Of a stretch of DNA of 55,586 nt, positions 44,955 through 54,346 are shown piece by piece. Origin of the DNA: Albidovulum sp. (GTDB lineage: Bacteria; Pseudomonadota; Alphaproteobacteria; Rhodobacterales; Rhodobacteraceae). The stretch covers positions 1-55,586 of the forward strand of contig JAUQYB010000130.1 in assembly GCA_030837825.1 (NCBI GenBank), read 5' to 3'. The translations under genes and the position numbers were made by a program. How positions within the stretch are numbered: the stretch's first letter is position 1; the number at the start of each line of letters is the position of its first letter. The notes below the pieces were generated by a model. It made no database searches. It was not told the origin of the DNA and saw only the letters and a list, made by a program, of their open reading frames with translations.

Positions 44955-45701
44955 ATGCCCCCGCGCAAGCCAGACCACCCGCCCGCCCCGGAGATCGTCC
45001 CGCTCGGTCTTTCGGGGCTTCTGGTGCGCTTTGCCGACCGGCTCGACGACGCGGCCAATCGCGCCGCGCTCGCCTTCCGGGCCGCGGTGGCGTCGGCACG
45101 GCCCGAGGGCGTCGAGGAGACGGCGGCCTCGCTCGGCTCGGTCTTCCTGCGGTTCGATCCGGCGCGGACGGATCACGCCCGGCTTTCGGCCGAAGTTGGT
45201 GCGCTTCTCGGCCGGGCCGACTGGCGGGCGGCGGCGCTTCCCGCGGGGCGGCGGCTCTGGACCATCCCGGCGGTGTTCGACGGGCCCGATCTGGCGGAGG
45301 CGGCGGCGCTTGCCGGGCTTTCGTCCGAGGCGGCGGTGGCCGACCTTGCCGCGGCGCGGGTCCGGGTGCTGGCGATCGGCTTCGCGCCGGGCCTGCCCTA
45401 CATGGGCCCCCTGCCGGACCGGTGGGACATCCCCCGCCAGAGCGCGCTCACCCCGGTCGCGCCCGCCGGCGCGGTGGTGGTGGCCGTCCGCCAGATCATC
45501 ATCTTCCCGACCGCGACACCGACCGGCTGGCGGCAGGTCGGACGGACCGGCTTCCGCGCCTTCCGGCCCGGCGCGGCGGTGCCGTTCCCGCTGTCGGCGG
45601 GCGACGAGCTGCGCTTCCGCGCGGTGGAGGCGGCGGCGCTCGAGGCGCTGGTGGCGGCCGATCCCGAGGGCGGCGGCGCGGTGGCGGAGCCGATCCCGTG
45701 A
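44955..45701 (+). CDS. pxpB: 5-oxoprolinase subunit B
   Basis: 248 residues (KipI-like, carboxyltransferase C/D domain). Signatures: LGSVFLRFDP, GFAPGLPYMGPLP, RQSALTPVAPAGAVVVA, and the ATPTGWRQVGRT stretch. With PxpA and PxpC it forms the ATP-dependent 5-oxoprolinase that opens 5-oxoproline to glutamate. The start is uncertain: ATG at 44955 or GTG at 44943, both poorly served by a ribosome site. Its stop overlaps the pxpC start. Confidence 0.93.
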   Translation: MPPRKPDHPPAPEIVPLGLSGLLVRFADRLDDAANRAALAFRAAVASARPEGVEETAASLGSVFLRFDPARTDHARLSAEVGALLGRADWRAAALPAGRRLWTIPAVFDGPDLAEAAALAGLSSEAAVADLAAARVRVLAIGFAPGLPYMGPLPDRWDIPRQSALTPVAPAGAVVVAVRQIIIFPTATPTGWRQVGRTGFRAFRPGAAVPFPLSAGDELRFRAVEAAALEALVAADPEGGGAVAEPIP

Positions 45702-46723
45702 CCGCGCTCCACGTCCTCTCCGCCGGGCCCGGCGTCACCCTCCAGGATCAGGGCCGGCCCGGCTGGCTGGCCCAGGGCCTGTCGCAGGGCGGTGCGGCCG
45801 ACCGGCTGGCGCTGGCCGAGGGCGCGGCGCTGCTGGGGCAGGGGAGCGGCCTCGCGGCGCTGGAGATGGCGGGCATCGGCGGGGTGTTCGAGGCCGAGGC
45901 CGACATGGTGGTCACGCTGACCGGGGCGCCGATGCGGGCCGCGGTGGAGGGCGGGCGGCTGGCCTGGGGCGCGACGCATCTCCTCCGCGCCGGCCAGCGG
46001 CTGGAGATCGGCGGGGCCGAGGCCGGGGTCTACGGCTACCTGCATGTCGCCGGCGGCTTCGCCGCGCCCGAGGTCATGGGCAGCCGCTCGGCCCACCTGA
46101 CGGCCGGGATCGGCGCGGCGGTCGCGGCGGGCGACCGTCTGGCGGTCGGGCCGGCGTCCGCGGCGCGCGCGGGCCTGACGATCGACGTTTCCGACCGCTT
46201 CGGCGGCGGCACGGTGCGCCTCGTCGCCTCGGCCCAGACCGCGCTTTTCACCGACGCCGAACGGGCGCGGTTTGCGGCGACGGAGTTCACCCGCGACGCC
46301 CGCGCCAACCGGCAGGGGGTGCGGCTGTCGCATGACGGTGCCCCGTTCCGCGCCGAGGGCCAGCTTTCGATCCTGTCGGAAATCATCGTGCCGGGCGACG
46401 TGCAGATGACCGGCGAGGGCACCCCCTACGTCCTCCTGCCGGAATGCCAGACGATGGGCGGCTACCCGCGGATCGGCACGGTGGTGCCCGACGACCTGCC
46501 GCTGGTCGCGCAGGCCGGTCCCGGCACGCGGCTCAGGTTCCGCTTCGTCGCGCTCGACGAGGCGCTGGCCGACTGGCGCCGGGCGCGGGCGGGCGAGGCG
46601 GCGCGGCTCGCCGCTGCGGTCCGGCCGCTGGTCCGCGATCCGGCGGCGATGGCGGACCTCTTGTCCCACCAGCTTGTCGGCGGGGTGACGGCGGGCGACG
46701 ATCTTGAACGCGGGGAGGGCTGA
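45698..46723 (+). CDS. pxpC: 5-oxoprolinase subunit C
   Basis: 341 residues (carboxyltransferase A/B, biotin-dependent-carboxylase-like). Signatures: LSAGPGVTLQDQGRPGWLAQGLSQGG-type opening, ALEMAGIGG, SRSAHLTAGIG, and the C-terminal IVPGDVQMTGEGTPYVLLPECQTMGGYPRIGTV. Starts at GTG 45698, overlapping pxpB by four bases, and is followed two bases after its stop by pxpA, which completes the set. Confidence 0.94.
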   Translation: MTALHVLSAGPGVTLQDQGRPGWLAQGLSQGGAADRLALAEGAALLGQGSGLAALEMAGIGGVFEAEADMVVTLTGAPMRAAVEGGRLAWGATHLLRAGQRLEIGGAEAGVYGYLHVAGGFAAPEVMGSRSAHLTAGIGAAVAAGDRLAVGPASAARAGLTIDVSDRFGGGTVRLVASAQTALFTDAERARFAATEFTRDARANRQGVRLSHDGAPFRAEGQLSILSEIIVPGDVQMTGEGTPYVLLPECQTMGGYPRIGTVVPDDLPLVAQAGPGTRLRFRFVALDEALADWRRARAGEAARLAAAVRPLVRDPAAMADLLSHQLVGGVTAGDDLERGEG

Positions 46724-46725
46724 TC

Positions 46726-47481
46726 ATGCCGAAGGTGGACCTGAATTCCGACATGGGCGAGGGCTTCGGCCCCTGGCCGATGGGCGACGACGCGGCGCTT
46801 CTGCGTATCGTGACCTCGGCCAATGTCGCCTGCGGCTTCCACGCCGGCGACCCGGACGTGATGGCGCGGACGATGCGGACGGCGGTGGAGAACGGCGTCG
46901 GCATCGGTGCCCATCCGGGCTTTCCCGACCTCCAGGGCTTCGGTCGGCGCAAGATGGAGGTGCCGCCGGCGACGCTCGCCAACATGGTGCGCTATCAGGT
47001 CGGCGCCGCGGCGGCGATGGCCGCTTCGGTCGGCGGGCGGCTGAGGCACCTCAAGCTCCACGGTGCGCTCGCCAACATGGCCGCCGAGGACGAGGCGATG
47101 GCGCGGGTCTGCTACGAGGCCGCGCTCGGGGTGCAGCCCGACCTCGTGGTGATGGTGCTGGCCGCGACCGAACAGGAGCGCGCCGCCAGGGCGCTCGGCT
47201 GCGCGGTTGCGAACGAGATTTTCGCCGACCGTGCCTATGAGGACGACGCTACGCTCAAGGACCGCCGCAAGCCCGGCGCGGTGATCCACGATCCCGCCCG
47301 CGCGGCGGCGCGGATGGTGGAGATGGTCAGCGAGGGCGCGATCGTCGCCGAGAGCGGCAGGCGCATCCCGACCCGGATCGACACGATCTGCCTGCATGGG
47401 GATACGCCCGAGGCGGTGGAGATCGCGCGGGCGGTCAGGGCTGCGCTGGAAGCGGCGGGGGTGGCTGTCGAGAGGCTGTGA
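46726..47481 (+). CDS. pxpA: 5-oxoprolinase subunit A (LamB/YcsF family)
   Basis: 251 residues with the family opening DLNSDMGEGFGPWPMGDD, then SANVACGFHAGDP, GAHPGFPDLQGFGRR, HLKLHGALANMAAED and the C-terminal CLHGDTPEAV. It holds the hydrolytic part of 5-oxoprolinase. The gene order B-C-A is one of the usual orders. 5-Oxoproline arises from glutamine, glutamate and gamma-glutamyl cyclotransferases; a GGCT-like gene is at 12.3-12.8 kb. Confidence 0.95.
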   Translation: MPKVDLNSDMGEGFGPWPMGDDAALLRIVTSANVACGFHAGDPDVMARTMRTAVENGVGIGAHPGFPDLQGFGRRKMEVPPATLANMVRYQVGAAAAMAASVGGRLRHLKLHGALANMAAEDEAMARVCYEAALGVQPDLVVMVLAATEQERAARALGCAVANEIFADRAYEDDATLKDRRKPGAVIHDPARAAARMVEMVSEGAIVAESGRRIPTRIDTICLHGDTPEAVEIARAVRAALEAAGVAVERL

Positions 47482-47519
47482 CGCGCCAAGGTTCGCGGGC
47501 GCTCCGCTGGCCGAACCCT

Positions 47520-47868
47520 CTCGTCCGGGCGACCAGCCCGGGCGGCGCCCGACCGCCCCCCAGGGGGGGCGCACTGCGATCTCACCAGCAGAATGATGGT
47601 TGGAGGTGGCGGCACCATAAAGTGCCCCGAACTGCTGTTCCGCAGCGCCCGCCCGCGGTCGGCCGCTGCCCTTCGCACCTTGCACAATCCGCGGCCCCGC
47701 CCGGGCGCCACCGGCAGATCGTCCGGGCGCGCCTCACCCCCCAGAGCGGGCGCACTGAGACCTCACCAGCAGAACGACCGTCAGAGGTGGCGGCACCAAA
47801 AAGCGCCCAAACCCGGCGTTCCGCAGCGCCCGCCCGCGCCCGGCCGCCGCCCTCCACACCCCGCTCCG
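47520..47868. repeat. Imperfect tandem repeat of about 181 bp, no gene
   Basis: The 393 bases between pxpA and rfbA contain two diverged copies of one unit. Landmarks recur at an offset of 181: CGCACTG at 47570 and 47751, CTCACCAGCAGAA, AGGTGGCGGCACCA, then TTCCGCAGCGCCCGCCCGCG. On the minus strand both copies translate to a related string (RAGAAE, GAATS, SAGE, VRP, WG), though neither has a gene-like start or ribosome site. I see no gene. It may be a dispersed intergenic element of this lineage. Confidence 0.75.
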
Positions 47869-47874
47869 CCTGAC

Positions 47875-48777
47875 TCACCCCTTCCGCGCCAGGTCCGGAT
47901 CGGCGGCGATCCGGGCGAGATACTTGCCGTATTGGGTCTTGAGATAGGGCTGGGCCAGTGCCAGCAGCCGGCTCTCGTCGATCCAGCCGTTGAGAAAGGC
48001 GATCTCCTCGGGGCAGCCCACTTTCAGGTTCTGCCGGTCCTCGATGGTGCGGATGAACTCCGCCGCCTCCAGCAGGCTCTCGTGCGTGCCGGTGTCGAGC
48101 CAGGCGAAGCCGCGGCCGAGCGTCTCGACGTTGAGAAGCCCCTCGCCGTGGTAGAGGTTCAGGAGGTCGGTGATCTCCAGCTCGCCCCGCGCCGAGGGCC
48201 GGATCGTCCGCGCCCGCTCCGGAGCGGTGGCGTCGAGGAAGTAGATGCCGGTCACGGCATAGGCGCTCTTCGGCTTTTCCGGCTTCTCGACGATAGAGAG
48301 CACGCGGCCGGCCTGGTCGAACTCCACCACGCCGTAGCGCTCGGGGTCCGAGACGCGGTAGCCGAAGACGGTGCCGCCAGAGGTGCGCGCGTCTGCCGCC
48401 TTCAGCTTGGCCGACAACCCCTCGCCGAAGAAGACGTTGTCGCCAAGGACCATCGCCGAGGGGCTGCCGGCAAGGAACGCCTCGGCCAGCAGATAGGCTT
48501 GTGCCAGCCCGTCCGGCGAGGGCTGTTCGATGTAGTCGAACCGCATCCCCCAGGCCGAGCCATCGCCCAGAAGCGCCCGGAACTGCGGCAGGTCGCGCGG
48601 GGTCGAGATGACCGCGACATCGCGGATATGGGCGAGCATCAGCGCCGACAGCGGATAGTAGATCATCGGCTTGTCGTAGAGCGGCAGCATCTGCTTGGAC
48701 ACCGAATGGGTGATCGGATAGAGCCGCGTGCCCGATCCGCCGGCGAGGATGATGCCCTTGCGTCCCGTCTCGCTCAT
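47875..48777 (-). CDS. rfbA: Glucose-1-phosphate thymidylyltransferase
   Basis: 300 residues. The nucleotide loop GGSGTRLYP is at 13-21, followed by SKQMLPLYDKPMIYYPLS, GDNVFFGEGL and EKPEKPKSAYAVTGIYF, all diagnostic of RmlA. It makes dTDP-glucose from dTTP and glucose-1-phosphate, the first step of dTDP-L-rhamnose synthesis. The ATG at 48777 overlaps the rfbD stop by four bases (ATGA). Last in the rfbC-B-D-A transcript. Confidence 0.97.
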   Translation of the reverse strand: MSETGRKGIILAGGSGTRLYPITHSVSKQMLPLYDKPMIYYPLSALMLAHIRDVAVISTPRDLPQFRALLGDGSAWGMRFDYIEQPSPDGLAQAYLLAEAFLAGSPSAMVLGDNVFFGEGLSAKLKAADARTSGGTVFGYRVSDPERYGVVEFDQAGRVLSIVEKPEKPKSAYAVTGIYFLDATAPERARTIRPSARGELEITDLLNLYHGEGLLNVETLGRGFAWLDTGTHESLLEAAEFIRTIEDRQNLKVGCPEEIAFLNGWIDESRLLALAQPYLKTQYGKYLARIAADPDLARKG

Positions 48778-49640
48778 GTCGTCTCCAGTTCGCGGATTAC
48801 CCGCCCGAGGCTCGCCCGCCAGTCGGGCTGCCCGATGCCATAGGCCGCGCCGATGCGCGCGCAGTCCAGCACGGAATTGGCGGGCCGCCGCGCGGGCGTG
48901 GGAAAATCGGCGGTGGTGATGCGCTCGACCTTCGGTTTGCGTGGCAGCGACGAGGCGGCGAAGATCGCATCGGCGAAGCCGGCCCAGCTTACCGCAGGTG
49001 CGCCGGCATAGTGGAAGATGCCGGTCTGCCCGCGGCCCTCGGTGAAGGCCCGCGCGATGGTCCAGAGCGCGCTGGCGATGTCGGCCGCGGCGGTGGGCCC
49101 GCCCCGCTGGTCGTCCACGACCGAAAGCGCCTCGCGCTCGGCGCCCAGCCGCAGCATCGTCTTCACGAAGTTCCGCCCGTGGGCGGAAAACACCCAGGAG
49201 GTCCGCAGGATCAGATGCGGCCCCGCCGCCGCGGCAACCAGCCCTTCGCCCTCGAGCTTGGTGGCGCCATAGGCGCCGAGCGGGCCGGTCGGATCGTCCT
49301 CGCGCCATGCCCTCGTGCCCGTGCCGTCGAAGACATAGTCGGTCGAGACATGGAGGAAGGGGATGCCGCGGCGGGCGGCGGTCTCGGCCATCGCGCCCGG
49401 CGCGGCGGCATTCACCAGTTGCGCCGTCTCGCGGTCGGTTTCGGCGGCGTCCACGGCGGTGTAGGCGGCGGCATTGATCACTACGTCGGCGTCGCTGGAG
49501 GCGACGAGCGCGGCGCAGGTCGCCGGATGGGTCAGGTCCGCCGCCTCGCGCCCGAAGGCGAGGAGGAGCGTGCCGCGCGGCGCGGTGCGGGCAAGCTCGA
49601 TGCCCAGTTGCCCGGTGGTGCCGAAGACCAGCGCCTTCAT
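48774..49640 (-). CDS. rfbD: dTDP-4-dehydrorhamnose reductase
   Basis: 288-residue extended SDR. N-terminal GTTGQLG at 7-13 binds the cofactor; STDYVFDG is near 99-106 and the catalytic Tyr124-GAT-Lys128 follows. It reduces dTDP-4-keto-L-rhamnose to dTDP-L-rhamnose with NADPH, the last step. Overlaps both neighbours by four bases. Confidence 0.96.
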   Translation of the reverse strand: MKALVFGTTGQLGIELARTAPRGTLLLAFGREAADLTHPATCAALVASSDADVVINAAAYTAVDAAETDRETAQLVNAAAPGAMAETAARRGIPFLHVSTDYVFDGTGTRAWREDDPTGPLGAYGATKLEGEGLVAAAAGPHLILRTSWVFSAHGRNFVKTMLRLGAEREALSVVDDQRGGPTAAADIASALWTIARAFTEGRGQTGIFHYAGAPAVSWAGFADAIFAASSLPRKPKVERITTADFPTPARRPANSVLDCARIGAAYGIGQPDWRASLGRVIRELETT

Positions 49641-50674
49641 CCCGCCCCCAGCCTCCTGCCCACGCCGTCACGGTCGGCAAGCGCGCGCCACCAGTCCTCG
49701 TGGTCGAGGAACCACTGCACGGTGCGCTCCAGCCCCTCGTCGAGCGTGACGGAAGGTTGCCAGCCCAGTTCTTCGCGGATGCGGGAGGGGTCGATCGCGT
49801 AGCGCCGGTCGTGGCCGGGGCGGTCGGCGACGAAGGCGATCTGTTCGGCATAGGGCCCGTTGCCCGGGCGCCTCTCGTCGAGGATGGCGCAGATCCGGCG
49901 CACGAGGTCGAGGTTCGTCGCCTCGTTCTCGCCGCCGATATTGTAGCTGCGGCCGACCTTGCCGCGCTGGACCACCGTCAAAAGCGCCCCGGCATGGTCC
50001 TCGACATAGAGCCAGTCGCGGACATTGTCGCCCTTCCCGTAGACCGGGATCGGCGCGCCGGCGAGCGCCTTCAGGATCACCACGGGGATGAGCTTTTCGG
50101 GGAAGTGATAGGGCCCGTAGTTGTTCGAGCAGTTGGTGAGCACCACGGGCAGGCCGTAGGTCTCGTGCCAGGCCCGCACCAGATGGTCGGAGGCGGCCTT
50201 CGACGCGGAATAGGGCGAGCGTGGGTCGTAGGGCGTGTCCTCGGTGAACCGCCCCGTCGGGCCGAGAGAGCCGAAGACCTCGTCGGTCGAGATGTGGTGG
50301 AAGCGGAAGCGCTCGGGCCTGCCTTCCGCGGTCCACCAGGCGCGCGCGGCCTCCAGCATCGTGTAGGTGCCGGTGATGTTGGTCTCGATGAAGGCCGCCG
50401 GCCCGTCGATCGACCGGTCGACATGGCTTTCGGCCGCGAGGTGCATGATCGCGTCGGGCCGGTGCGCGGCAAGGATGCGGTCCACCGCCTTGCGGTCGCA
50501 GATGTCGGCCCGCTCGAACGCGTAGAGCGGGCTTTGCGCCACCTCGGCCACGTTGGAGAGGCTGCCGGCATAGGTCAGCTTGTCAAGGTTGACGACGCCG
50601 TGGCCGGCGCGCACCGCGGCGCGCACCACCGCCGAGCCGATGAAACCGGCGCCGCCTGTGACCAGAAGCTTCAT
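49637..50674 (-). CDS. rfbB: dTDP-glucose 4,6-dehydratase
   Basis: 345-residue extended SDR. GGAGFIG at 7-13, the Thr130-Asp131-Glu132 triad in STDEVFG, and Tyr155/Lys159 in YSASK are the dehydratase active-site set. The text [16 protein letters not shown] is typical. It turns dTDP-glucose into dTDP-4-keto-6-deoxyglucose. It starts two bases after rfbC and overlaps rfbD. Confidence 0.97.
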   Translation of the reverse strand: MKLLVTGGAGFIGSAVVRAAVRAGHGVVNLDKLTYAGSLSNVAEVAQSPLYAFERADICDRKAVDRILAAHRPDAIMHLAAESHVDRSIDGPAAFIETNITGTYTMLEAARAWWTAEGRPERFRFHHISTDEVFGSLGPTGRFTEDTPYDPRSPYSASKAASDHLVRAWHETYGLPVVLTNCSNNYGPYHFPEKLIPVVILKALAGAPIPVYGKGDNVRDWLYVEDHAGALLTVVQRGKVGRSYNIGGENEATNLDLVRRICAILDERRPGNGPYAEQIAFVADRPGHDRRYAIDPSRIREELGWQPSVTLDEGLERTVQWFLDHEDWWRALADRDGVGRRLGAG

Positions 50675-50676
50675 GG

Positions 50677-51240
50677 TCAGGCCTCGTAGACGAAGGGTGT
50701 GGCGAAATTGCGGAAGACGGGGGCCGCGCGGTCCTTGTCGGAAAGGATCGCCAAGCCTGGGTCGATGCCCCAGTCGATGCCGATGTCGGTATCATCGAAG
50801 CGCACCGCGCCGTCGCAGTCGGGCGCATAGACGTCCGAGCACTTGTAGAGAAGCTCGCTGTCGGGCTCGCGGGTGACGAAACCGTGGAGGAACCCCGCGG
50901 GGATCAGAAGCTGGCGGCCGTTCTCGGCCGAAAGCTCCGCCCCCGTCCATTTTCCGAAGGCGGGCGAGCCCCTCCGGATGTCCACTGCCACGTCGAAGAC
51001 CCGGCCCCGCCCGCAGCGGACGAGCTTGGCCTGTGCATGGGGCGGTGCCTGGAAATGCAGGCCCCGCACCGTGCCGGTCTCGCGCGAATGGGAATGGTTG
51101 TCCTGCACGAAGTCGATGTCGATGCCGTGGGCCGCCAGAGTTCGGCGGTTCCAGACCTCGGAGAACCAGCCCCGCGCGTCGCCGAAACGCCGCGGCGTGA
51201 GGATCAGGACACCGGGCAGGGAGGTCTTGTCGATCTGCAT
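50677..51240 (-). CDS. rfbC: dTDP-4-dehydrorhamnose 3,5-epimerase
   Basis: 187-residue cupin-like epimerase. His62 in VRGLHFQ is the catalytic base and Tyr132 in LLYKCSDVY the acid; [13 protein letters not shown] and IPAGFLHGF complete the family pattern. It converts dTDP-4-keto-6-deoxyglucose to the 4-keto-rhamnose form. The ATG at 51240 has the family N terminus [14 protein letters not shown]; the longer open frame upstream is noncoding. First gene of the rhamnose transcript. Confidence 0.97.
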   Translation of the reverse strand: MQIDKTSLPGVLILTPRRFGDARGWFSEVWNRRTLAAHGIDIDFVQDNHSHSRETGTVRGLHFQAPPHAQAKLVRCGRGRVFDVAVDIRRGSPAFGKWTGAELSAENGRQLLIPAGFLHGFVTREPDSELLYKCSDVYAPDCDGAVRFDDTDIGIDWGIDPGLAILSDKDRAAPVFRNFATPFVYEA

Positions 51241-51831
51241 GAAGCCTCGAACACTAGCTGCGGCGGCAACCATAACCCTTTGGCTGGGCGTGCGAAAGGT
51301 CCGGAATCGGCGTGCCCGCCCCGGCCCCGGGGGCAGTCCGGCGAAAGCCAGCCCCGCAACACGGAAAAGCCTCATTGCGCCGGCCGGGCGGCAATGCGAT
51401 TGTTTCGCCGGGGCGGTCAGTTCCCGGGCGCGCGGCCTCTGGTGCGGCGGCGGGAAACTGCAACCGCAGGAATGCCGCGAATCCGTGCCAAGGGTCCGCG
51501 ACGCTGCTAGAAGGAAGCCGACGCGGCGTGTCGCCGGACGCGACGGATCGACCAGGGCCGGGGTGGATTTCCGGCGGAGACATTTGACGGGGACTGTGCC
51601 GATGCCGGGATCACTCCGGCCCATGCCGAAATCCGCAGCACATCCGCGCGCAAGCGGGCGGCCCCGTTGCCGCGCCGGCGAATTGGCTCGCCCTCCGGCA
51701 GGCCGTGCCATAATCTTGTCAGACGGCTGTGACAGCACGGCGGAGTTCGCGGCGGGAGTTGCGGCGGATTTTGCGGCGGATTTTGCGGCGGGCCGTCCGG
51801 GCGCGGGCGCAAACGGGAAGGAAAGCGGAAG
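51241..51831. other. Divergent 591-base intergenic region of the polysaccharide locus
   Basis: No gene is supported here. Its composition is less codon-like than the neighbours. It separates rfbC (minus) from the UXS-like gene (plus) and must carry both promoters. Visible items are an inverted repeat TGTCA-N8-TGACA at 51717-51734 and a run of 12-base tandem repeats at 51737-51796. An open plus-strand frame ending in an ATGA overlap with the next gene was considered and rejected. Confidence 0.6.
51737..51796 (+). repeat. 12-base tandem repeats in the leader of the UXS-like gene
   Basis: Five successive 12-base units begin with CGGCGG or GCGGCGG: ACGGCGGAGTTC, GCGGCGGGAGTT, then GCGGCGGATTTT twice, then GCGGCGGGCCGT. 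They end 36 bases before the start codon at 51832. The effect on expression is unknown. Confidence 0.65.
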
Positions 51832-52812
51832 ATGAGCGTGATCTCGCGGCGGGTCCTGGTCACGGGCGGGGCGGGATTTCTCGGCTCGCACCTCTGCGAG
51901 CGGCTCGTCGAGGCGGGCCACGACGTCCTCTGCATCGACAACTACTTCACCGGTCGCAGGGCCAATGTCGCGCATCTGATCGGCCACCCGCGCTTCGAGA
52001 TCATGCGCCACGACGTGACCTTTCCGCTCTATGTCGAGGTGGACGAAATCTACAACCTCGCCTGCCCGGCCTCGCCGATCCACTACCAGCACGATCCGGT
52101 GCAGACGACGAAGACATCCGTTCACGGCGCGATCAACATGCTGGGGCTGGCCAAGCGGCTCCGCGCCAGGATCCTCCAGGCCAGCACCTCCGAGGTCTAC
52201 GGCGACCCGACGGTGCATCCGCAGACCGAGGAGTACTGGGGCAACGTCAACCCGATCGGCTTCCGGTCGTGCTATGACGAGGGCAAGCGCTGCGCCGAGA
52301 CGCTGTTCTTCGACTATCACCGCCAGCACCGGCTGCGCATCAAGGTGGCGCGGATCTTCAACACCTACGGGCCCAGGATGCACCCGCAGGACGGGCGGGT
52401 GGTGTCGAACTTCATCATGCAGGCGCTGGCGGGCGAACCGATCACGATCTACGGTGACGGCAGCCAGACGCGGTCGTTCTGCTACGTCGACGACCTTATC
52501 GAGGGGCTGATCCGGCTGATGGAGACGGGCGACGAGATCACCGGACCGATGAACATCGGCAACCCGGTCGAAATGTCGATCCGTGAACTGGCCGAGGCGG
52601 TGATCGGGATCACCGGATCACGGTCGGAACTGGTATACCAGCCGCTTCCGCATGATGATCCGGTGCAGCGCAAGCCCGACATCGGCCTTGCCCGGCGTGC
52701 GCTCGGCTGGGAGCCGCGGGTCAGGCTCAAGGACGGGCTGAAGCGCACGATCGCCTATTTCGCGGCGCTGCGCGAGGAACTGGGCACGGCGGAAGGGGGG
52801 GCAAATGGCTGA
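51832..52812 (+). CDS. UDP-glucuronate decarboxylase-like NAD-dependent epimerase/dehydratase
   Basis: 326-residue extended SDR. GGAGFLG at 12-18 binds NAD; the active site has Thr119-Ser120-Glu121 in [10 protein letters not shown] and Tyr148/Lys152 in CYDEGKR. The sequence [23 protein letters not shown] is characteristic of UDP-xylose synthase (UXS). The expected reaction is UDP-glucuronate to UDP-xylose plus CO2, though relatives make UDP-apiose or 4-keto pentoses. There is no N-terminal membrane helix. GGAAAGCGGAAG lies before the ATG. Its stop overlaps the next gene by 8 bases. Confidence 0.9.
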   Translation: MSVISRRVLVTGGAGFLGSHLCERLVEAGHDVLCIDNYFTGRRANVAHLIGHPRFEIMRHDVTFPLYVEVDEIYNLACPASPIHYQHDPVQTTKTSVHGAINMLGLAKRLRARILQASTSEVYGDPTVHPQTEEYWGNVNPIGFRSCYDEGKRCAETLFFDYHRQHRLRIKVARIFNTYGPRMHPQDGRVVSNFIMQALAGEPITIYGDGSQTRSFCYVDDLIEGLIRLMETGDEITGPMNIGNPVEMSIRELAEAVIGITGSRSELVYQPLPHDDPVQRKPDIGLARRALGWEPRVRLKDGLKRTIAYFAALREELGTAEGGANG

Positions 52813-54346
52813 CGGTCATGCGACGGGTTCCGGCGGCGGCACAGGCCGTGCGATCCTGTGGGTCGCGGCCGCGGTACTCGCCTGCCTCAGCGTCTACCTG
52901 ATCAACGGGCGGCCGCTCTTCTACTTCGACACCGTCGGTTACATATCGCAAGGCCACACCGGGCTGCGCCAGCTCGGCATCCCGGGAGAGTCACCCCTTG
53001 CGATAAGGATGGAGAAGATCAAGGCCGAGAAGGCCGCCCAGGGCACCGTCGAACCCGCGCCCGATACCACCGAGATCGAGGCCGAGAACACCGTGGACGG
53101 GTCGCGCTCCACGGTCTACGCGCTGACCGCGGCCCTGCTTGCACATGCCCATGCCCTCGAGGGGCTCATGGCGCTCAACATCGCGGCGGTGCTCATCGCG
53201 ATCTGGCTGCCGATGCGCGTCGCGTCGCGGCGGTGGGGCCTTCCGGTGCCGCTGAGCGAGGCGGTGGCCTTGCCGGTCATCATCGCCTGCGCGGGCTCCC
53301 TGCCGTTCTTCGTGGCCTATCTCATGCCCGACACCTTTGCGCCGGTCCTGCTTTTGGTCATCGCCACGCTGACCGTCTTCGGCCGCAGCATGCGGCCGTG
53401 GGAGGTGATCCTGGCGATCCTTGTCGGCATCTTCGCGGTGGTCTCGCACCTGTCGCATCTGGCGATTGCCCTGGTGATGGTCCCGGCGGCGGCGCTGGTA
53501 TCGGTCGCGATGTCGCGACAGCGGTGGTGGTTGCCGGTGGCCTATGTCTGCCTGATCGTCGGCGCGGGCTTTACCGAGCAGAGCCTGCTGCGGACGGCCG
53601 CGAAGGCGGTGGCCCATTCCGACGTGGTGATCAAGCCCTACATCACCGCGCGTCTGATCGAGGACGGGCCGGGGCTGAAATACCTCGACAGATACTGCCC
53701 CGACGACCACATCCCGACGTGCAAGCTGCACGCGGCGCTGCAATGGTCCGACGATCCCTGGCGGATCACCGCAACCCACATCGTGTTCGAGACCTCGCCG
53801 CGGCTCGGCTCGTTCCGGCTGATGACGCCCGAGGACCAGAAGGCAGTGGCCGACGACCAGGTCGGCTTCTTCTTCGACGTGCTCATGGATCAGCCGGTCG
53901 GCGTGACGATGGCGCTGATGCGCAACGTGCTCTTGCAATCGGGCTGGGTCTCGGTGGAGATGACGCTGCCGTCCGACACCATCGTCGCGCAGAACGCCGA
54001 TGTCACCGGGCTGGCCTTCGGGTCCTTCGATCACGGCCGGATCACCCGCGACACCGCCTGGCTCGGCCCGGTCACGCTCTGGCATCAGGCGTTCTACATC
54101 GCCTCGCTCGTCGTCGTCCTGGCGCTCGTTCTCCTGCCCCGGCGGGTGCCGGGCGAGGTCAAGGCGCTCGCGGTCATGGTGATCCTCGGCATTCTCGCCA
54201 ATGCGCTCGTCTGTGGCGGCATCTCGCAGCCCGCGACGCGCTACGGCGCGCGGGTGATCTGGCTTTTGCCCATGACGGCGACGATCCTGATGATCTTCGC
54301 GTTCCGGTCGCGGCGGTTCGAGGCCGCGGCCGAGGCTCGCGCATGA
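52805..54346 (+). CDS. Polytopic membrane protein of the polysaccharide locus, unknown function
   Basis: 513 residues. A first helix ([17 protein letters not shown]) is followed by a polar loop with [20 protein letters not shown], then about five helices between 100 and 250 ([49 protein letters not shown]), a soluble stretch of about 150 residues with [20 protein letters not shown], and three helices at the end. The layout resembles GT-C glycosyltransferases or polymerases, but no signature motif is clear. It overlaps the UXS gene by 8 bases and the next glycosyltransferase by four, so it belongs to the same transcript. Confidence 0.8.
   Translation: MADGHATGSGGGTGRAILWVAAAVLACLSVYLINGRPLFYFDTVGYISQGHTGLRQLGIPGESPLAIRMEKIKAEKAAQGTVEPAPDTTEIEAENTVDGSRSTVYALTAALLAHAHALEGLMALNIAAVLIAIWLPMRVASRRWGLPVPLSEAVALPVIIACAGSLPFFVAYLMPDTFAPVLLLVIATLTVFGRSMRPWEVILAILVGIFAVVSHLSHLAIALVMVPAAALVSVAMSRQRWWLPVAYVCLIVGAGFTEQSLLRTAAKAVAHSDVVIKPYITARLIEDGPGLKYLDRYCPDDHIPTCKLHAALQWSDDPWRITATHIVFETSPRLGSFRLMTPEDQKAVADDQVGFFFDVLMDQPVGVTMALMRNVLLQSGWVSVEMTLPSDTIVAQNADVTGLAFGSFDHGRITRDTAWLGPVTLWHQAFYIASLVVVLALVLLPRRVPGEVKALAVMVILGILANALVCGGISQPATRYGARVIWLLPMTATILMIFAFRSRRFEAAAEARA

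Noticed and set aside
47582..47878. Minus-strand 98-residue frame in the repeat region
   Set aside because: No start-site support, Arg/Ala/Gly-rich composition; treated as repeat, though the repeated peptide string is noted as a finding.
51737..51796. Possible CRISPR-like array
   Set aside because: Units are only 12 bases, contiguous and without spacers; a simple tandem repeat.
51602..51835. A 77-residue plus-strand frame ending in an ATGA overlap with the UXS-like gene
   Set aside because: Codon third positions are not GC-biased as in the neighbours, the end is the 12-base repeat (AADF units), and there is no ribosome site.
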